Assembly: GCA_001643675.2 (NCBI GenBank)
Contig: LSRY02000007.1
Span: 563,001-627,000, forward strand
Length of the DNA stretch: 64,000 bases
DNA from: Monocercomonoides exilis
Taxonomy: Eukaryota > Preaxostyla > Oxymonadida > Polymastigidae
Direction: 5' to 3'
The notes under the pieces were generated by a model. It ran no database searches. It had not been told where the DNA came from and saw only the letters and a list, made by a program, of their open reading frames with translations. Shown here piece after piece: positions 1-10,916 of this stretch. Positions within the stretch are counted from its first letter, which is position 1. Each line of letters starts with the position of its first letter. A program made the translations under genes and the position numbers.

Positions 1-24
1 CAATATGTCGTAAATTAGATTCGG

Positions 25-354
25 TTAATCAAACGCTCTTTTTTTTTCCATTTTAATAATGCTCTCATTATCTTTTTCTGCTTCCTTTTCATTGAGTGAA
101 GGAAAAAATTCCTTTTCTGGAAAAGAAGGAAAATGATTTGCGCAGCTGGAATTCATGCTCATTTTTGCAATTATTTTAAAAAATTGAGCTTTATCAGTAT
201 CACTTAATGATGTTGCGAACAATTCTAACTCATCGGACTGTGGAAAACCTTTCAAACAATTGGAAAATAATTCTTTGCACTTAGTCTTTAAAACTTCATC
301 CAATTTAACAATCAACTTTTGTGAAATATCTGAAAATGTTTCGATTGAATCCAT
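25..354 (-). CDS. Small hypothetical protein (109 aa)
   Basis: Uninterrupted frame from an ATG at 352–354 to a TAA at 25–27, 109 residues. The sequence is mainly helical and charged, with a Cys/Phe-containing segment around residues 28–38 and a very acidic/basic C-terminus. There is no signal peptide or membrane segment. The N-terminal half loosely recalls the helical Nnf1/PMF1 kinetochore fold (an F-x-x-C-x-x-x-F-P type segment), but this is too weak to use as a name. The start is preceded by AT-rich sequence. It lies tail-out toward the left edge, so a further exon beyond the window cannot be excluded. I do not recognise the gene with confidence. Confidence 0.5.
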   Translation of the reverse strand: MDSIETFSDISQKLIVKLDEVLKTKCKELFSNCLKGFPQSDELELFATSLSDTDKAQFFKIIAKMSMNSSCANHFPSFPEKEFFPSLNEKEAEKDNESIIKMEKKRAFD

Positions 355-645
355 ATTAAAAATTTTTACTCTTTAAAATTTGCGACTCTCCAATTCAAAT
401 AGGGCATATGGTACTTGTACGCCACCTTGCCAAATTAAAGATAAACTTTAGATCATATGTTTAAAGCACATTTGAAAAGATTATTCAATCGTTAATTAGT
501 GGAAAAATCAGATTATACATAGAAAAAAATTTTGATCAACCCATAAAAAATTCAAAATATTTGTGCACAAAATTATCGGTTTATTTATTGATGAGTATAT
601 ATATAATTCCAATACATTATCGAATGACAAATATTTAATCATTTG

Positions 646-1795
646 ATGGAGGAAAAACATAATTTATTGAAGATTTTTAGCGATAATGGAGAAACCATGC
701 AATGGCTTCACGACAATGTGATTAACACTGTCAGAAGATGCCCAATAGCAACATGTCGTTCATTAATGATTTTGATTAGAAGAAGCGAAGGAAAATGGTT
801 CTTCAGATGCCGCAAATGCAGAAAAGAAGTCTCTTATAGAACAGGAACTTCGTTTTCAAAATCAAGGCTTTCAATTTCAAATCTTATACTGATCCTTTAC
901 TTCTTTTACCATCATCTCAATATAAAACAAACATCATCACTAACTTCATGCGAAAGACACAGTGTTTCTTATTATTATTGCATTTACCGGAGAACATGCG
1001 CTCGGATGATAGGAGGAACCCAAACTCCCATAGGAGGTCCTGTCTGCATTGTGGAAATTGACGAAGCTGTTTGGAGAAGGCGAAAATACAAGAGAGGTTT
1101 TAATTCTTTATCTTTTGAAACTCAATTATCAATTGAACTTTTTTTTATTAGGACGTGCTAAGAAGCAAATTTGGATTTTCGGTGCTCAGGAACGTGGAGG
1201 AAAAGCATTTGTTTACCCAGTGGCAAACAGATCTGCTTCAGAATTAATTCCGTTAATAAAAAAATATATTCGTCCCGGAACAGAAATTCACTCTGATCAA
1301 TGGAAAGCATATTCTTCTTTGAGTGAGAATGGATTCACACACAAGACCGTCAATCATTCCGAGCATTTCGTAGGTTTTTATTTTCTCTTTTTATTGTCTT
1401 TTTTTCATGAAATGTTATTCCTCACTTATTCAGATCCAATTACCGGTGCTTGCACAAATCATATTGAAGCATTGTGGACTGCGCTTCGTAAGTTCATGCC
1501 TTCACATGGAGTGAGAATTAATAGAATGCAAGAATTTATCTATTCATTTTTGTTTTTCAGAAATCGATATGTAGATTTTTCCATTTTTGTGTTGAATGTG
1601 ATGAAATACAGTAATGAAGAATACAAAGCTCTTGAGGATGAAGATTTTGGTCCAAAAGAAGAGGAAGAAGAGGCTGGAGCTGAAATGCTACACGAAGAAG
1701 AATCTTCAGAATCAGATAATGAACTTGAAACAGATACATCATCAGATGGGGCTGGGGATGGAGCTGATGCCTCTGAATGGGAGGCTGATAAATAA
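646..1795 (+). CDS. ISXO2/Merlin-type DDE transposase with two introns
   Basis: Three exons (646–1096, 1152–1373, 1434–1795) joined by GT–AG introns of 55 and 60 nt give 344 aa. The N-terminus has a zinc-ribbon pattern (CPIATC … CRKC, residues about 24–60). The catalytic core follows: first Asp in VEIDEAVW, second Asp in IHSDQWKAY, and Glu in NHIEALW after the family's TGACTN-type motif. This is the order expected for ISXO2-like transposases, the eukaryotic Merlin superfamily. The domain ends in a very acidic Glu/Ser tail of about 60 residues. All three acidic residues are present and no frame is broken, so the gene is either a live element or domesticated. I found no clear terminal inverted repeats beside it. 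The start was set at the first ATG; an upstream TTG in the same frame is ignored. Confidence 0.85.
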
Positions 1796-4235
1796 ATACC
1801 GATTTTTCCACACATCATTCTTCTAAAAATAAAAAAACAACATGCTCTCTTTGATTATTTCTTTGTTTAATGAAGATTTGTGAGATGGCTTATAAGTACC
1901 ATTTGCCTCAAATAGAATTGAAAATGTAATCACAATTATAAATTATATATTTTTTTTTTCTTGCAAAAAATAGCAGCCATTTTTGCATTCACATTGAAAG
2001 TTCACATGTTTGGACAGAAGAAATAGATGAAAAATAAAAACTCACAAAAAATGAAAGAAATATATATTCATTCAAGCCATTTTATCTTTCGATAACATCT
2101 ACAATTGCTATTTCAGAGTTAAAGAACGCTTTGTTTTTTCTGTTTGCTGTTATGGATGTTTTGATCAATTAGGATATTTTGATTTAAAATATCAATTTGC
2201 AAGTTGAGAAATTTGCGAGAAAACATATTCTGAAGAACCGAAAATATTTTTTTCCTGTAGAGACAGCGGACAATGATGGAAATGCATCTATTTTGAAATC
2301 AAATCTGATTATTATGGAGATTGAATGACCAATGAAATACAACAATATTATTATTAACACAAAAGACATTGCGTTTGCAATTTATATTGTTCTATATGTT
2401 GTGAAGATATTTCCATCTGTAACCTTTCCAAAATCCAGGAATCTTTCTTGTTGTTTAAATGGCCAATCTCCTCTTTTCAGAGTCATACGATGAGAATGAA
2501 GCTGATGATTGTATAGCAATTGGGAAATAAAGGAATATATGAAAGTTTCGTGCTCATTTGTTTGATTTGGAACAAAAGGTGAAAACAAATTCAACTTATT
2601 TATATTATTTGATTAGATAAAAGAGGAAGGAGTTCAATGAAAAATAAAACCTGCACAAAATTATGAAGTATTTTAGTATGCAAGACAGTGGAGCTGTTTG
2701 AGAGGTTTTTAGGCAAAGAACGTGGTTGGCCATTCCAAGTGAAGGATATTAATCACATAATCCATCAAGAAAAGAATGGAAAATGAGTTCTTCGATATAA
2801 CTGAGAAAATAATCAATAGAATTTGACGATTGGAGAAAGGACTAATGTTTTGTGGAATAATTGTTGAACAATCAAGGAGATAATCCATTTCTTTTTAGAT
2901 CTGAATGTGAATAATACCAGTTCGTTCTTCCTCAATGAAGCATTTGATTAGATTCTCAAATAATTTACACATGATGTTAAATAATATTGTTTTCTTATTT
3001 CTTGGAGGGAGGGTGGAAGGTTGGTATGTTCAACACGGATGAGTTACAGCATCATCCTTTCATGTTCATATTTTAATCTTCATCGAGATTTATGGAACAT
3101 AAATTACACACATCCTTGTTTTTCTTTTTCAAATAGTGAAACATTCAAATTGAGAATATTTCGATGATCAGCTAGACTTCTTATTCAGCTGCAAGCGCTT
3201 TGTGCTGTAGTCGTTGCTATTTGTTCTCTCCTTCGATTTCCTCTTAACAAGTGCAAAGTGAACAAGAGACTTATTCAAAAAGAAGCAATCAATATAAAAT
3301 GCTTTAGGATGGAGCTGATGCATTATGAAGCAGATAATTTCTGATTTGAATTGACTGGTTGTTTCATTTCTGTTTCCCTGTTTTTATCGATGCAAATTCT
3401 TTGGTAGCCTTCTGAATGAGCACTTTTTCGCACTCATGCAACATTTTGATTATACTAAAACATGCGTCTCATTTGCATTTCTAATCGATGCCTTCAAATC
3501 AATCAACATGCTTTTCGCAGTTAACTCTTCAATTCTTTTTATCAGACAAAAGCACGGAAAGGAAAACATTGATTGACTTCTGGTTGAACTTTCATTTTTT
3601 TCTTTTTGAATCTTATATTTTGAATCATATCCTGGCTTTTTAATTGATAATTGCTGATTTCAAAAAGAGATGATCATTTGCCTTTTTTCCCCTGTTATTA
3701 TAAACACTTATAACAAAAAATTATTATTAATGTGTTTTTTTGAAAAGAATAATAATTATTAAAAATAAATATATAAAATAAAATAAAAATGAAAGCCAAT
3801 TTGTGTAATTAGAAATTGTGAACCACGTCATTTTTAATCAAAACAAGAAAGTAAGAGAATAACTTTCTTTGTATTAAAAGAGCTGGTAAAATAGAAAATT
3901 TCTTAAAAGTGCTAAAAACAATAAATAACTCAAACATAAACGAAAAGATAACAAAAAGTTAACAAAGTGAAATGAATAATGAAGTGAAAATAACATTTTG
4001 ATAAAATTTCTAAAAGTTATCAAATGGTTGCAAAAATTTGCATGAAATTAATCAACAATACAGCTACTCTATCATTTAAGATATTGAGACTATCAGTAAT
4101 TAGAATTTGTCAAGCAACAATCTTATTACGTTTAAGAAATTATTGTTAATTTATTCATAGAAAATTAACTTTAAGAAAGATCTAGAAAATTGAAGATTAA
4201 TTTGAACAAACTTTATTTAAAAGAAACCACAGCTT
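1796..4235. other. Gene-poor AT-rich tract with possible relic coding
   Basis: No intact gene found. A plus-strand frame at about 2690–2900 reads like decayed protein: it contains a GWPF motif and is broken by TGA and TAG codons. A minus-strand frame at 2382–2594 holds a similar DWPF motif. They may be fragments of one dispersed element, but the resemblance is short. From 3700 to 4200 the sequence is almost pure A/T. No RNA gene was recognised. Confidence 0.4.
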
Positions 4236-5127
4236 TTATTGTCCCTCAACCATCATTTCCTGCATTGGAATAAGCTGCCCTGATTGCATTTGCTCAAGTT
4301 GCATCGCAATCTCTTCTTCATTATATCCAAGCTCTGCGTCCATCATTGCTTGCACCTCTTCCATCTGCTGATCTCTTTCTTTCATTTGTCTCAAGACACT
4401 TGGATGCTTTAACATTAAAGTGCGATATTCATCAAAATTAATTCTTCCATCGCAATTCTCATCAGCTTCACGAAACATTGCACCCACAGACTGCTTAACT
4501 TCTTCCTAAAATTATGATACAAAAATTTTGTTTTTTGAAGTCAAATCATTATCTTTAGTTATAAATACCTCACTCATATTCTCGTCAGCTAAAGATGCAA
4601 TTAATATACGGCAAAGCTCATCCTCATCAATCGTTCCATCTCCATCAAAGTCATAGATTTTAAAAGAAACTACCAAACAAACACAACAATTGAATGAACA
4701 AAAAAATATTCCGCACACATCGAAGTTTCTCGTCAATTGTTCCTCTGTTTGAAAATGTACTCAATCCAAGAAGAAATTCACCAAAGTCCAAATATCCATC
4801 GCGATTTCGATCAAAAACCAGGAATATCCTATCTGCAAAAAGCCCAGGCTAATTTTGCGAAACATTATAAAATTATCAAATGAGATAAAAAAGACGCACT
4901 TGCAAGCTTAAAATCTGTTGGAAAATTTCTTTGGTAATTGTTCTCCCATCTGGAGATACTGTTAAAAACACTTCGTTTAAATGTTTCGCCTCGGCCTGAG
5001 AAACTTAATCATTTGGAAAAAGAATAAAGAAGAAAAGAAAGTTGCATATCGTACAATGTGTGTGCTTGATGTATTCTTTAAAGTTAGCGATATCTCCAGA
5101 TGCCGTATCAGAAGGAGCTGGCCCCAT
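4236..5127 (-). CDS. Calcineurin B-like EF-hand protein, five exons (225 aa)
   Basis: Exons at 5055–5127, 4900–5003, 4719–4848, 4569–4669 and 4236–4505 join across GT–AG introns of 49–63 nt and close exactly at 226 codons, ending in TAA. Three canonical Ca-binding loops are visible: DRNRDGYLDFGE, DFDGDGTIDEDE and DENCDGRINFDE. The first EF hand is degenerate (around SPDGRT). The block EKLRFSFKIYDFDGDG matches the calcineurin B/CHP/recoverin-type layout. The protein starts Met-Gly, which could allow myristoylation, though the following Pro is unfavourable. A 55-residue Gln/Met/Glu-rich helical tail follows the last EF hand and is not typical of calcineurin B. An AATAAA lies just downstream of the stop. 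It is transcribed divergently from TOP3-beta. The likely role is a calcium sensor for a kinase, phosphatase or exchanger; the partner is unknown. Confidence 0.85.
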
Positions 5128-5777
5128 CCAATAATCTTAACTCTTTGATCGTGATGAACCATTGTAAAAAAAATCAGAATTAACAATTTCAAAAACAATC
5201 AACCTTTAAAATTTAAAGATAAGTGTTTTATTGCACATAACATAAAAGTTGAAATGAATCAAAATAAGAGTTTTAGTGAAGGTTTTTACAGAAAATTATT
5301 GTTGATGAAATTTTCGATTCTTTTATTTTTTATTTGTTTTTTTTTTAAAAAAAAAATAGTTCTTTATTTTTGCAACAGAAAACTATTATTGATCTATCTT
5401 TTTTTTATTATTAAAGAATGAACTCATTGGTTTATTATTGATTTTCTTTGAAGTGTTTATGTTAGGATATTTTAAAAGTTTTCATTATAATTATTATTTA
5501 TATATTTATTTATCAATTTATTTTCTAAATTCTTCAGTCCCATTGCGCAGTAGTCTATATTCTTCGTTTTCATTTGAATTCGAAAAAAAAATTATTCTGT
5601 TTAACTTTTTATTTTCATCATCCGAAACTGAGACAAATCAATTAATTCAAAAATATAATTTCACAATTTACCAAAAAATTGCTTTGAAAGAATAATGTTG
5701 TTGGTAGATATAAATTTTCTTGAATAATTAAAAAATTTCACAAAAAATTGATTCCCACAATACACAAAATTTCAACA
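5128..5777. promoter_or_regulatory. Shared intergenic region between divergent genes
   Basis: About 650 nt of AT-rich DNA between the divergent starts of the EF-hand gene and TOP3-beta, so it must hold both promoters. No specific element can be named from the sequence. A short plus-strand open frame at 5438–5695 has a composition typical of AT-rich noise and is not called. Confidence 0.4.
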
Positions 5778-8700
5778 ATGCCCCCCACAGTTCTTATGGT
5801 GTGTGAGAAGCCATCAATCGCCGAGTCTATTTCCAAGGCGCTTTCTCATGGAAAATATGAAACTCGACGTTCTCGAAACTTGATCGTTCATGAATTCTCT
5901 GGACCATTTCGACAATATAGCAATTGCCTTTTCAAAGTTACAGGACTTTTTGGCCATATTTTTTCAACTGACTTTCCATCACATTTTAATTCATGGACTG
6001 CTGTTAAACCCGCTGAATTATTTGATGCGCCAGTTTTAAAGGTTGAAGAAAAAGGAAAATCAGTTTCTGGTGCTTTGGAGTTCGAAGCTCACCAAGCAGA
6101 TTTTGTTGTTTTATGCTTGGATTGTGATAGAGAAGGTGAAAATATTTGCTTTGAAGTGCTAAGTATTATAGAGCACAAACTCACAAAGAGCAACGAACAA
6201 AGAATATTTCGAGCAAAATTTTCAGCTGTGACGGAGCAGGATATGCGTCACGCAATGAGCACATTGACAACGCCAAATCTTAATGAATCTCTTGCAGTTG
6301 ATGCAAGACAAGAGCTGGATTTGAAAGTTGGCGTTGCATTTACTAGATTTCAAACAATGTATTTTCAAGACAAATATGGAGATTTAAATTCTCAATTACT
6401 GTCATACGGACCATGTCAAGTTTGCATATTACAAAATGATATTTATTAAAACAATAATATATTTTTCAATAATTAATGCCTTTTTTTTAAATTTAAAACA
6501 TTTTTATCAAAAACGCACAGACGCCAACATTAGGATTTTGCGTTGATAGGCATGACGCCATCCAAAAGTTTGTTCCAGAGAAGTTTTATGTGATCACTCC
6601 AACTTTTGTGAAGCTGTCTGCAAGTGCCGCAGCAAGTGCATCAGCTTATCTGTCGATGGGGTCTTCTTCCACATCTGCGCCGCAGGATCCGCAGCGCTTC
6701 ATCCAAGGCGAAGAGCTGACGGCTCCAGCCGAGTGGGAGCGCGGGCGCCTGTTTGACGAAGATGTGACGAAGATGCTGATGGGGCGGATGGCAGATGCGG
6801 GGAAGATCGGCGTGGTGAGCGACTACGAGGTGAAAAACGAAAAGACGCCGAGGCCTGTCCCGCTGAACACGGTTGCCTTCCTCCGCGCAGCGTCTTCGCA
6901 GCTGGGCCTGTCCTCGTACGAGGCGCTAAATGTGGCTGAGTCGATCTACACGCGGGGCTACATGTCGTATCCGAGAACAGAGTCAACAATGTACCCTGCC
7001 TCGTTCGATGTTCGGGGCATTGTCAACCAGTTTCTGAAGAATCCTTATTGGTTTGCTGAGAGATTTGTAATTGCTGTGAATGAAGTCGTGATTTTATTAA
7101 CGCATTTTTTTTTACTTCTTTTTTTCATACATTCATTGATCGTAATTAATTTTCAATTTGTTTGTTAAAAATTATTAATCCATTCTTTTCTTTCTTTTTC
7201 TTTTCTTTATCTCTTTTTTTATTGCGCCCCAGGGAATCAGCCGCCCGTGTAGCACTAGCAGGCCCTTTGCATGGGCGAGGAGGAGTGGATGCTGGCGACC
7301 ATCCACCGCTCACGCCCACACAGCCCATCGATCGGAACGGACCTCTCTCAGGCATCCATTGGCGGGTGTATGAGATGGTCACACGGCATTTCCTCGCGTC
7401 GCTGGCGCCTGACCAGGAAGTGCGGAAGCAGGTGCTGACAATCGACGTGGCTGGGGAGAAGTTCAAGATGCGCGCGAAGAAGGTGATCAGAGCAGGCTAC
7501 ACAGAGATCCAGCCGTGGCTGCAGACGAAAGACACGTCGATCCCTGCGATGGAGAGGGGGCAGCTGGTTGGGGTGAAAACGCTGAAGATCACGACAGGCA
7601 CAACATCTCCTCCGGACTATCTGACAGAGTCTGATCTGATCGGCCTGATGGAGAAGAACGGGATTGGGACAGATGCGTCTATTCCGACGCACATCCAGTC
7701 GATCTGCGAGAGAAACTATGTGGAAGTGCAGGGCAGCCAGCGGTCGATGGTGCCGACGAAGCTGGGCATTGCGCTGGTGCACGGGTACCACCGCATCGAC
7801 CCGGACTTGGTGCTGCCGAAGGTGCGGAGCCAGATCGAGTCGCTGATCACGCTCATCGCCGAAGGGAAGGCGAGGAAAGAGGAGGTGCTGGTGCACTCCA
7901 TCTCAAACTTCAAGCTGAAGTTTGAGTTTTTTGAGAAGAACGTGCAGATTATGGACGAGCTGTTTGAGAATTCCTTTGCGAAGATGGCTGACTGCGGGAA
8001 GCCGTTCACCCAGTGCGGGCGGTGCCATCGGTACATGAACCTCATTCTCACACGGCCAGCCAGACTGTATTGTGCAACATGCGATCTTATCTGCAAGCTG
8101 CCAGATGACACACAGATTAAGCAGTTTAAACAGGAGAAGTGCCCATTGGTGTGTGGAAGAGTGGTTTTTTCTTTTTCTTTTTTTTCAAAGAGGATTGAAA
8201 GTGAATGTGGATTTTCTTTTGCTTCTTTCCAATTTTTTTCTTTCTTTCATTCTTTTTTTTTTTTTAATGTTGATTGAAATGATAATATTTTTGAATATGA
8301 AAACTTAATTTCTCATTCATTAATTCATTTTTTTATGAAAAAAACTTCATTTCTCCAATCACCTTCACACCTTCACATCTTCATTCACTCACTCACTCAC
8401 TCATTCATTCATTCATTCAAACAGGACAACTTCTCTCTTCTTCAATGCACATACAAGCGCCCCGCCACACGCGAGGCAGCAGCAGTCACGATGTCATACA
8501 CCATCTGCCCGCTATGCTACACAAACCCTCCTTCAGATGTTGTCCTCACGCCGATGGCATCGCTGGGAGAGAAAGGAATGCGCTGCCAGAGATGCCCAGA
8601 CAAATCGTGCCAATATGCACTCGCTGCAAATACGGTGTGTATTTTTTTGTGTGTTTTTGTGTTTGTGTGTTACATTGAGTGAGGATTATTTGAGGATGGA

Positions 8701-9078
8701 TATTTTTGTGGGATGGTTTTGGAATGAGATGGGTGATATTTTTGTGATTTTTGCTTAGTTTTTTTTTAAAGTTGGTTCAAAATGATTGAATTATTTTTGA
8801 TCGTAATGTTATGTTATAATGCTTAATGCCCTTTTCTTTTCTTTTATATTTTCTTTTCTATTCAATTTTTCCAACAAATATTTCAAAATTATTTTTTTTT
8901 TAATTTAATTTTGAAACACACAAAGATTGGTCCCTGCTTTATGGACAACTGCACAGGGGTTATGGTGCTTGACAGGACATCCTCTCCCAATTGGAGGATC
9001 AACTGCTCTTTGTGCTCGTTCTCTACCATCTTCGACCCTCGTGTCACAAACGTATGCTATTTAAATGAAATAATGTTT

Positions 9079-9122
<44 letters not shown>

Positions 9123-9772
9123 TTTTCGTTTTTTCGTTTTTTCGTTTTCACATAGTTTTTGCAAATTATTTTATGAGAACTTGGAAAAAATCAAATATAT
9201 AAATATTCACCCTCTTTTACTCACTTACAATACCATTTATTCTATTGCTTTCTTGTTTATTTCTGCTTTTCGTTTAATATGTTGAAAATTTTTATTACAT
9301 ACATGTCTTAATATTTCTCTTTATTCATCCATTTTTGATTCAGATTTCATTAAACACGGGGCATATATGCGAAGAGTGCGGACTTCTCACAGAAATGACG
9401 CTGATGGTCAAGCCACCAGCAGCTGACCCATCTGCAGGCATAGCATCATCATCATCAACTCCATCATCATCAACATCTTCTTCTTCTTCATCTTCTTCAT
9501 CAAAAGAACAATATCCCATCATTGGCTGTCTGTCTTGCACGGACGAGCTGAGAGATTTGTGCACGATGTCTTCGACAAGTCTTGCCGTGTTTAGAAGCAG
9601 ATTTGGAAGAGGAGGAGGGAGAGGAAGAGGAAGAGGAAGAGGAAGAGGAAGAGGAAGAGGAAGGGGAAGAGGGAGAAGGGGAGGAAGAGGAAGAGGACGA
9701 GGAAGATTTGGAGGGTCAAGCGATGGCTATGAAACAGTTGATGGAAAAAGAATTTTCAATCCATTTGCATAG
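5778..9772 (+). CDS. TOP3B: DNA/RNA topoisomerase III beta with RG-rich tail
   Basis: Exons 5778–6419, 6521–about 7066 or 7084, 7233–8148, 8425–8634, 8926–9051 and 9344–9772 give about 960 aa. The Toprim domain is clear (CEKPSIA at residues 9–15, DCDREGEN at 115–122). LSYGPCQ/TPTLGF spans the first splice. The catalytic tyrosine is in GYMSYPRTES (about Tyr364), and DAGDHPP follows. At least four Cys-pair zinc-binding motifs come next, then a Ser-rich linker and an Arg-Gly tail at 9604–9715. In animals the RGG tail of TOP3-beta binds RNA, so the same role is inferred here. Members of this family pass single strands through a transient 5'-phosphotyrosine break. Exons 2–4 are strikingly GC-rich compared with exon 1. 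The join of exon 2 to exon 3 does not keep phase with any GT donor (see findings). Start is the ATG at 5778, the stop is TAG. Confidence 0.93.
8381..8420 (+). repeat. CACT/CATT tetranucleotide repeat in TOP3B intron
   Basis: Tandem (CACT)n then (CATT)n immediately upstream of the acceptor at 8424, inside the fourth-exon intron. Confidence 0.9.
9077..9125 (+). repeat. TTTC tetranucleotide repeat in TOP3B intron
   Basis: About twelve tandem TTTC units in the intron 9052–9343, extending the pyrimidine tract of that intron. Confidence 0.9.
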
Positions 9773-10046
9773 CCTTCGATTTGTTTTTTCAATTAAAAGA
9801 TAAAAATTCAGATTTCTATGAAAAAAAAAAATGGTTTTGTCTGAATAGTCCAAATTTAATACATTCGGAAAAATGTTATGAATTCGACTGTGCGAAAAAG
9901 AATATGTCAAATCATAGCTAAAAGCCTTTGCAATGACATTTACTATAAAAAATTTTTTTCCTGATGGAGTTATGAACAAAAAAGTTTTTTCGTTTTTTGT
10001 TTGCTTGATCTTTCATTAATAAAAATATAATATTTTTTATATAATA

Positions 10047-10916
10047 ATGAGTTCGAATTATCAATCAATTGATGCAAATGGAAAGCCAAAAATAGGTTTT
10101 ATTCAAAGGCTTGGAATCGTTTGGCTTGTCCTCAGTTGTATCTTTTTTGTTGTTGCACTTGCTTTGGCAATTGTTCTTATTGTTATGATGGATAAATATG
10201 GAGACCAATCAATCCCTGAAGCATCAATACTCCCGAGAGTTAGAGCTGTTGATGATATCGTTTCTGCATCAGCGGAATACAACGGGCATTTCAATAGAGA
10301 TGGAGCAACTTATCGTTACTATCGAAGATCGAATTTTTATAACAAAAAACCAACAAAGACAATAAAGTTATTACCAGAATTTAAAACATATCAACAAACA
10401 AATGGTTGGGGATGCGGAGCCGCTGCTTCATTAATGGCATTATCATATCTTGGAGAACAAAACATCAATGAGCATATTTTGGCAACAGAAACGGGACATG
10501 CAGAGCCGGGTGCACAACCTTCAGATGTCATAAAAGTATTTAAAAATCGTGGATATACCGTTGTATCTTCATTAGATGATCCAAAAAATAATAAACGTTA
10601 TTTTCCTGAAACGAAAGATTTCGTTGGTAATTTAACATCTTGGCTCGATAAGAAAATTCCAATGTTGGTAAAATTAGGAGGACACTGGAGCGTAATAATT
10701 GGATACGATGATGTTGGCATGCCAGGTGAATACCAAAATCATGTTTTGATTTTGGCAGATTCGTGGGATACTCATGATTTTCATCAAGATGGATACATTG
10801 TGTATACTTTTGATTATTTCTGGAATTTATGGACAAACTGCGCAACAGAAACAGAACTTAAAAATGCAAAAACAGGCGAGAAATATCAGCAATTTGTTGT
10901 TGGATACAAATCATAA
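10047..10916 (+). CDS. Membrane-anchored C39-like cysteine peptidase (289 aa)
   Basis: Single-exon gene starting at an ATG at 10047. Residues 1–20 are polar, residues 23–47 form one hydrophobic membrane segment (uncleaved signal-anchor, type II topology), and the rest is predicted lumenal or extracellular. The C-terminal domain carries a papain-like triad in C39-family order: Cys123 in NGWGCGAA, with Gln116/117 as possible oxyanion residues, His213 in GGHWSVIIGYDD, and Asp238 in LILADSWD. C39 domains cleave leader peptides or Gly-Gly sites; in eukaryotes related domains occur as stand-alone hydrolases, so the substrate is unknown. The conserved residues look intact, so activity is likely. The neighbours offer no functional link. 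It ends at TAA, followed by an A-rich stretch. Confidence 0.8.
   Translation: MSSNYQSIDANGKPKIGFIQRLGIVWLVLSCIFFVVALALAIVLIVMMDKYGDQSIPEASILPRVRAVDDIVSASAEYNGHFNRDGATYRYYRRSNFYNKKPTKTIKLLPEFKTYQQTNGWGCGAAASLMALSYLGEQNINEHILATETGHAEPGAQPSDVIKVFKNRGYTVVSSLDDPKNNKRYFPETKDFVGNLTSWLDKKIPMLVKLGGHWSVIIGYDDVGMPGEYQNHVLILADSWDTHDFHQDGYIVYTFDYFWNLWTNCATETELKNAKTGEKYQQFVVGYKS

Noticed and set aside
1097-1433. Apparent frameshift in the transposase
   Set aside because: Resolved by two short GT–AG introns (1097–1151 and 1374–1433).
1540-1818. Minus-strand open frame rich in Ser opposite the transposase tail
   Set aside because: Antisense shadow of the acidic GAA/GAG codons of the transposase C-terminus.
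5438-5695. 85-codon plus-strand frame upstream of TOP3-beta
   Set aside because: Tyr/Phe/Asn/Ser-rich translation typical of random AT-rich DNA, no homologous motif, located in a divergent promoter region.
7348-7896. Minus-strand 182-codon frame within TOP3-beta
   Set aside because: Antisense of a conserved GC-rich TOP3-beta exon; long because GC-rich DNA has few stops.
8381-8420. Short direct repeats considered as a CRISPR-like array
   Set aside because: Simple tetranucleotide microsatellites in an intron; no spacers.
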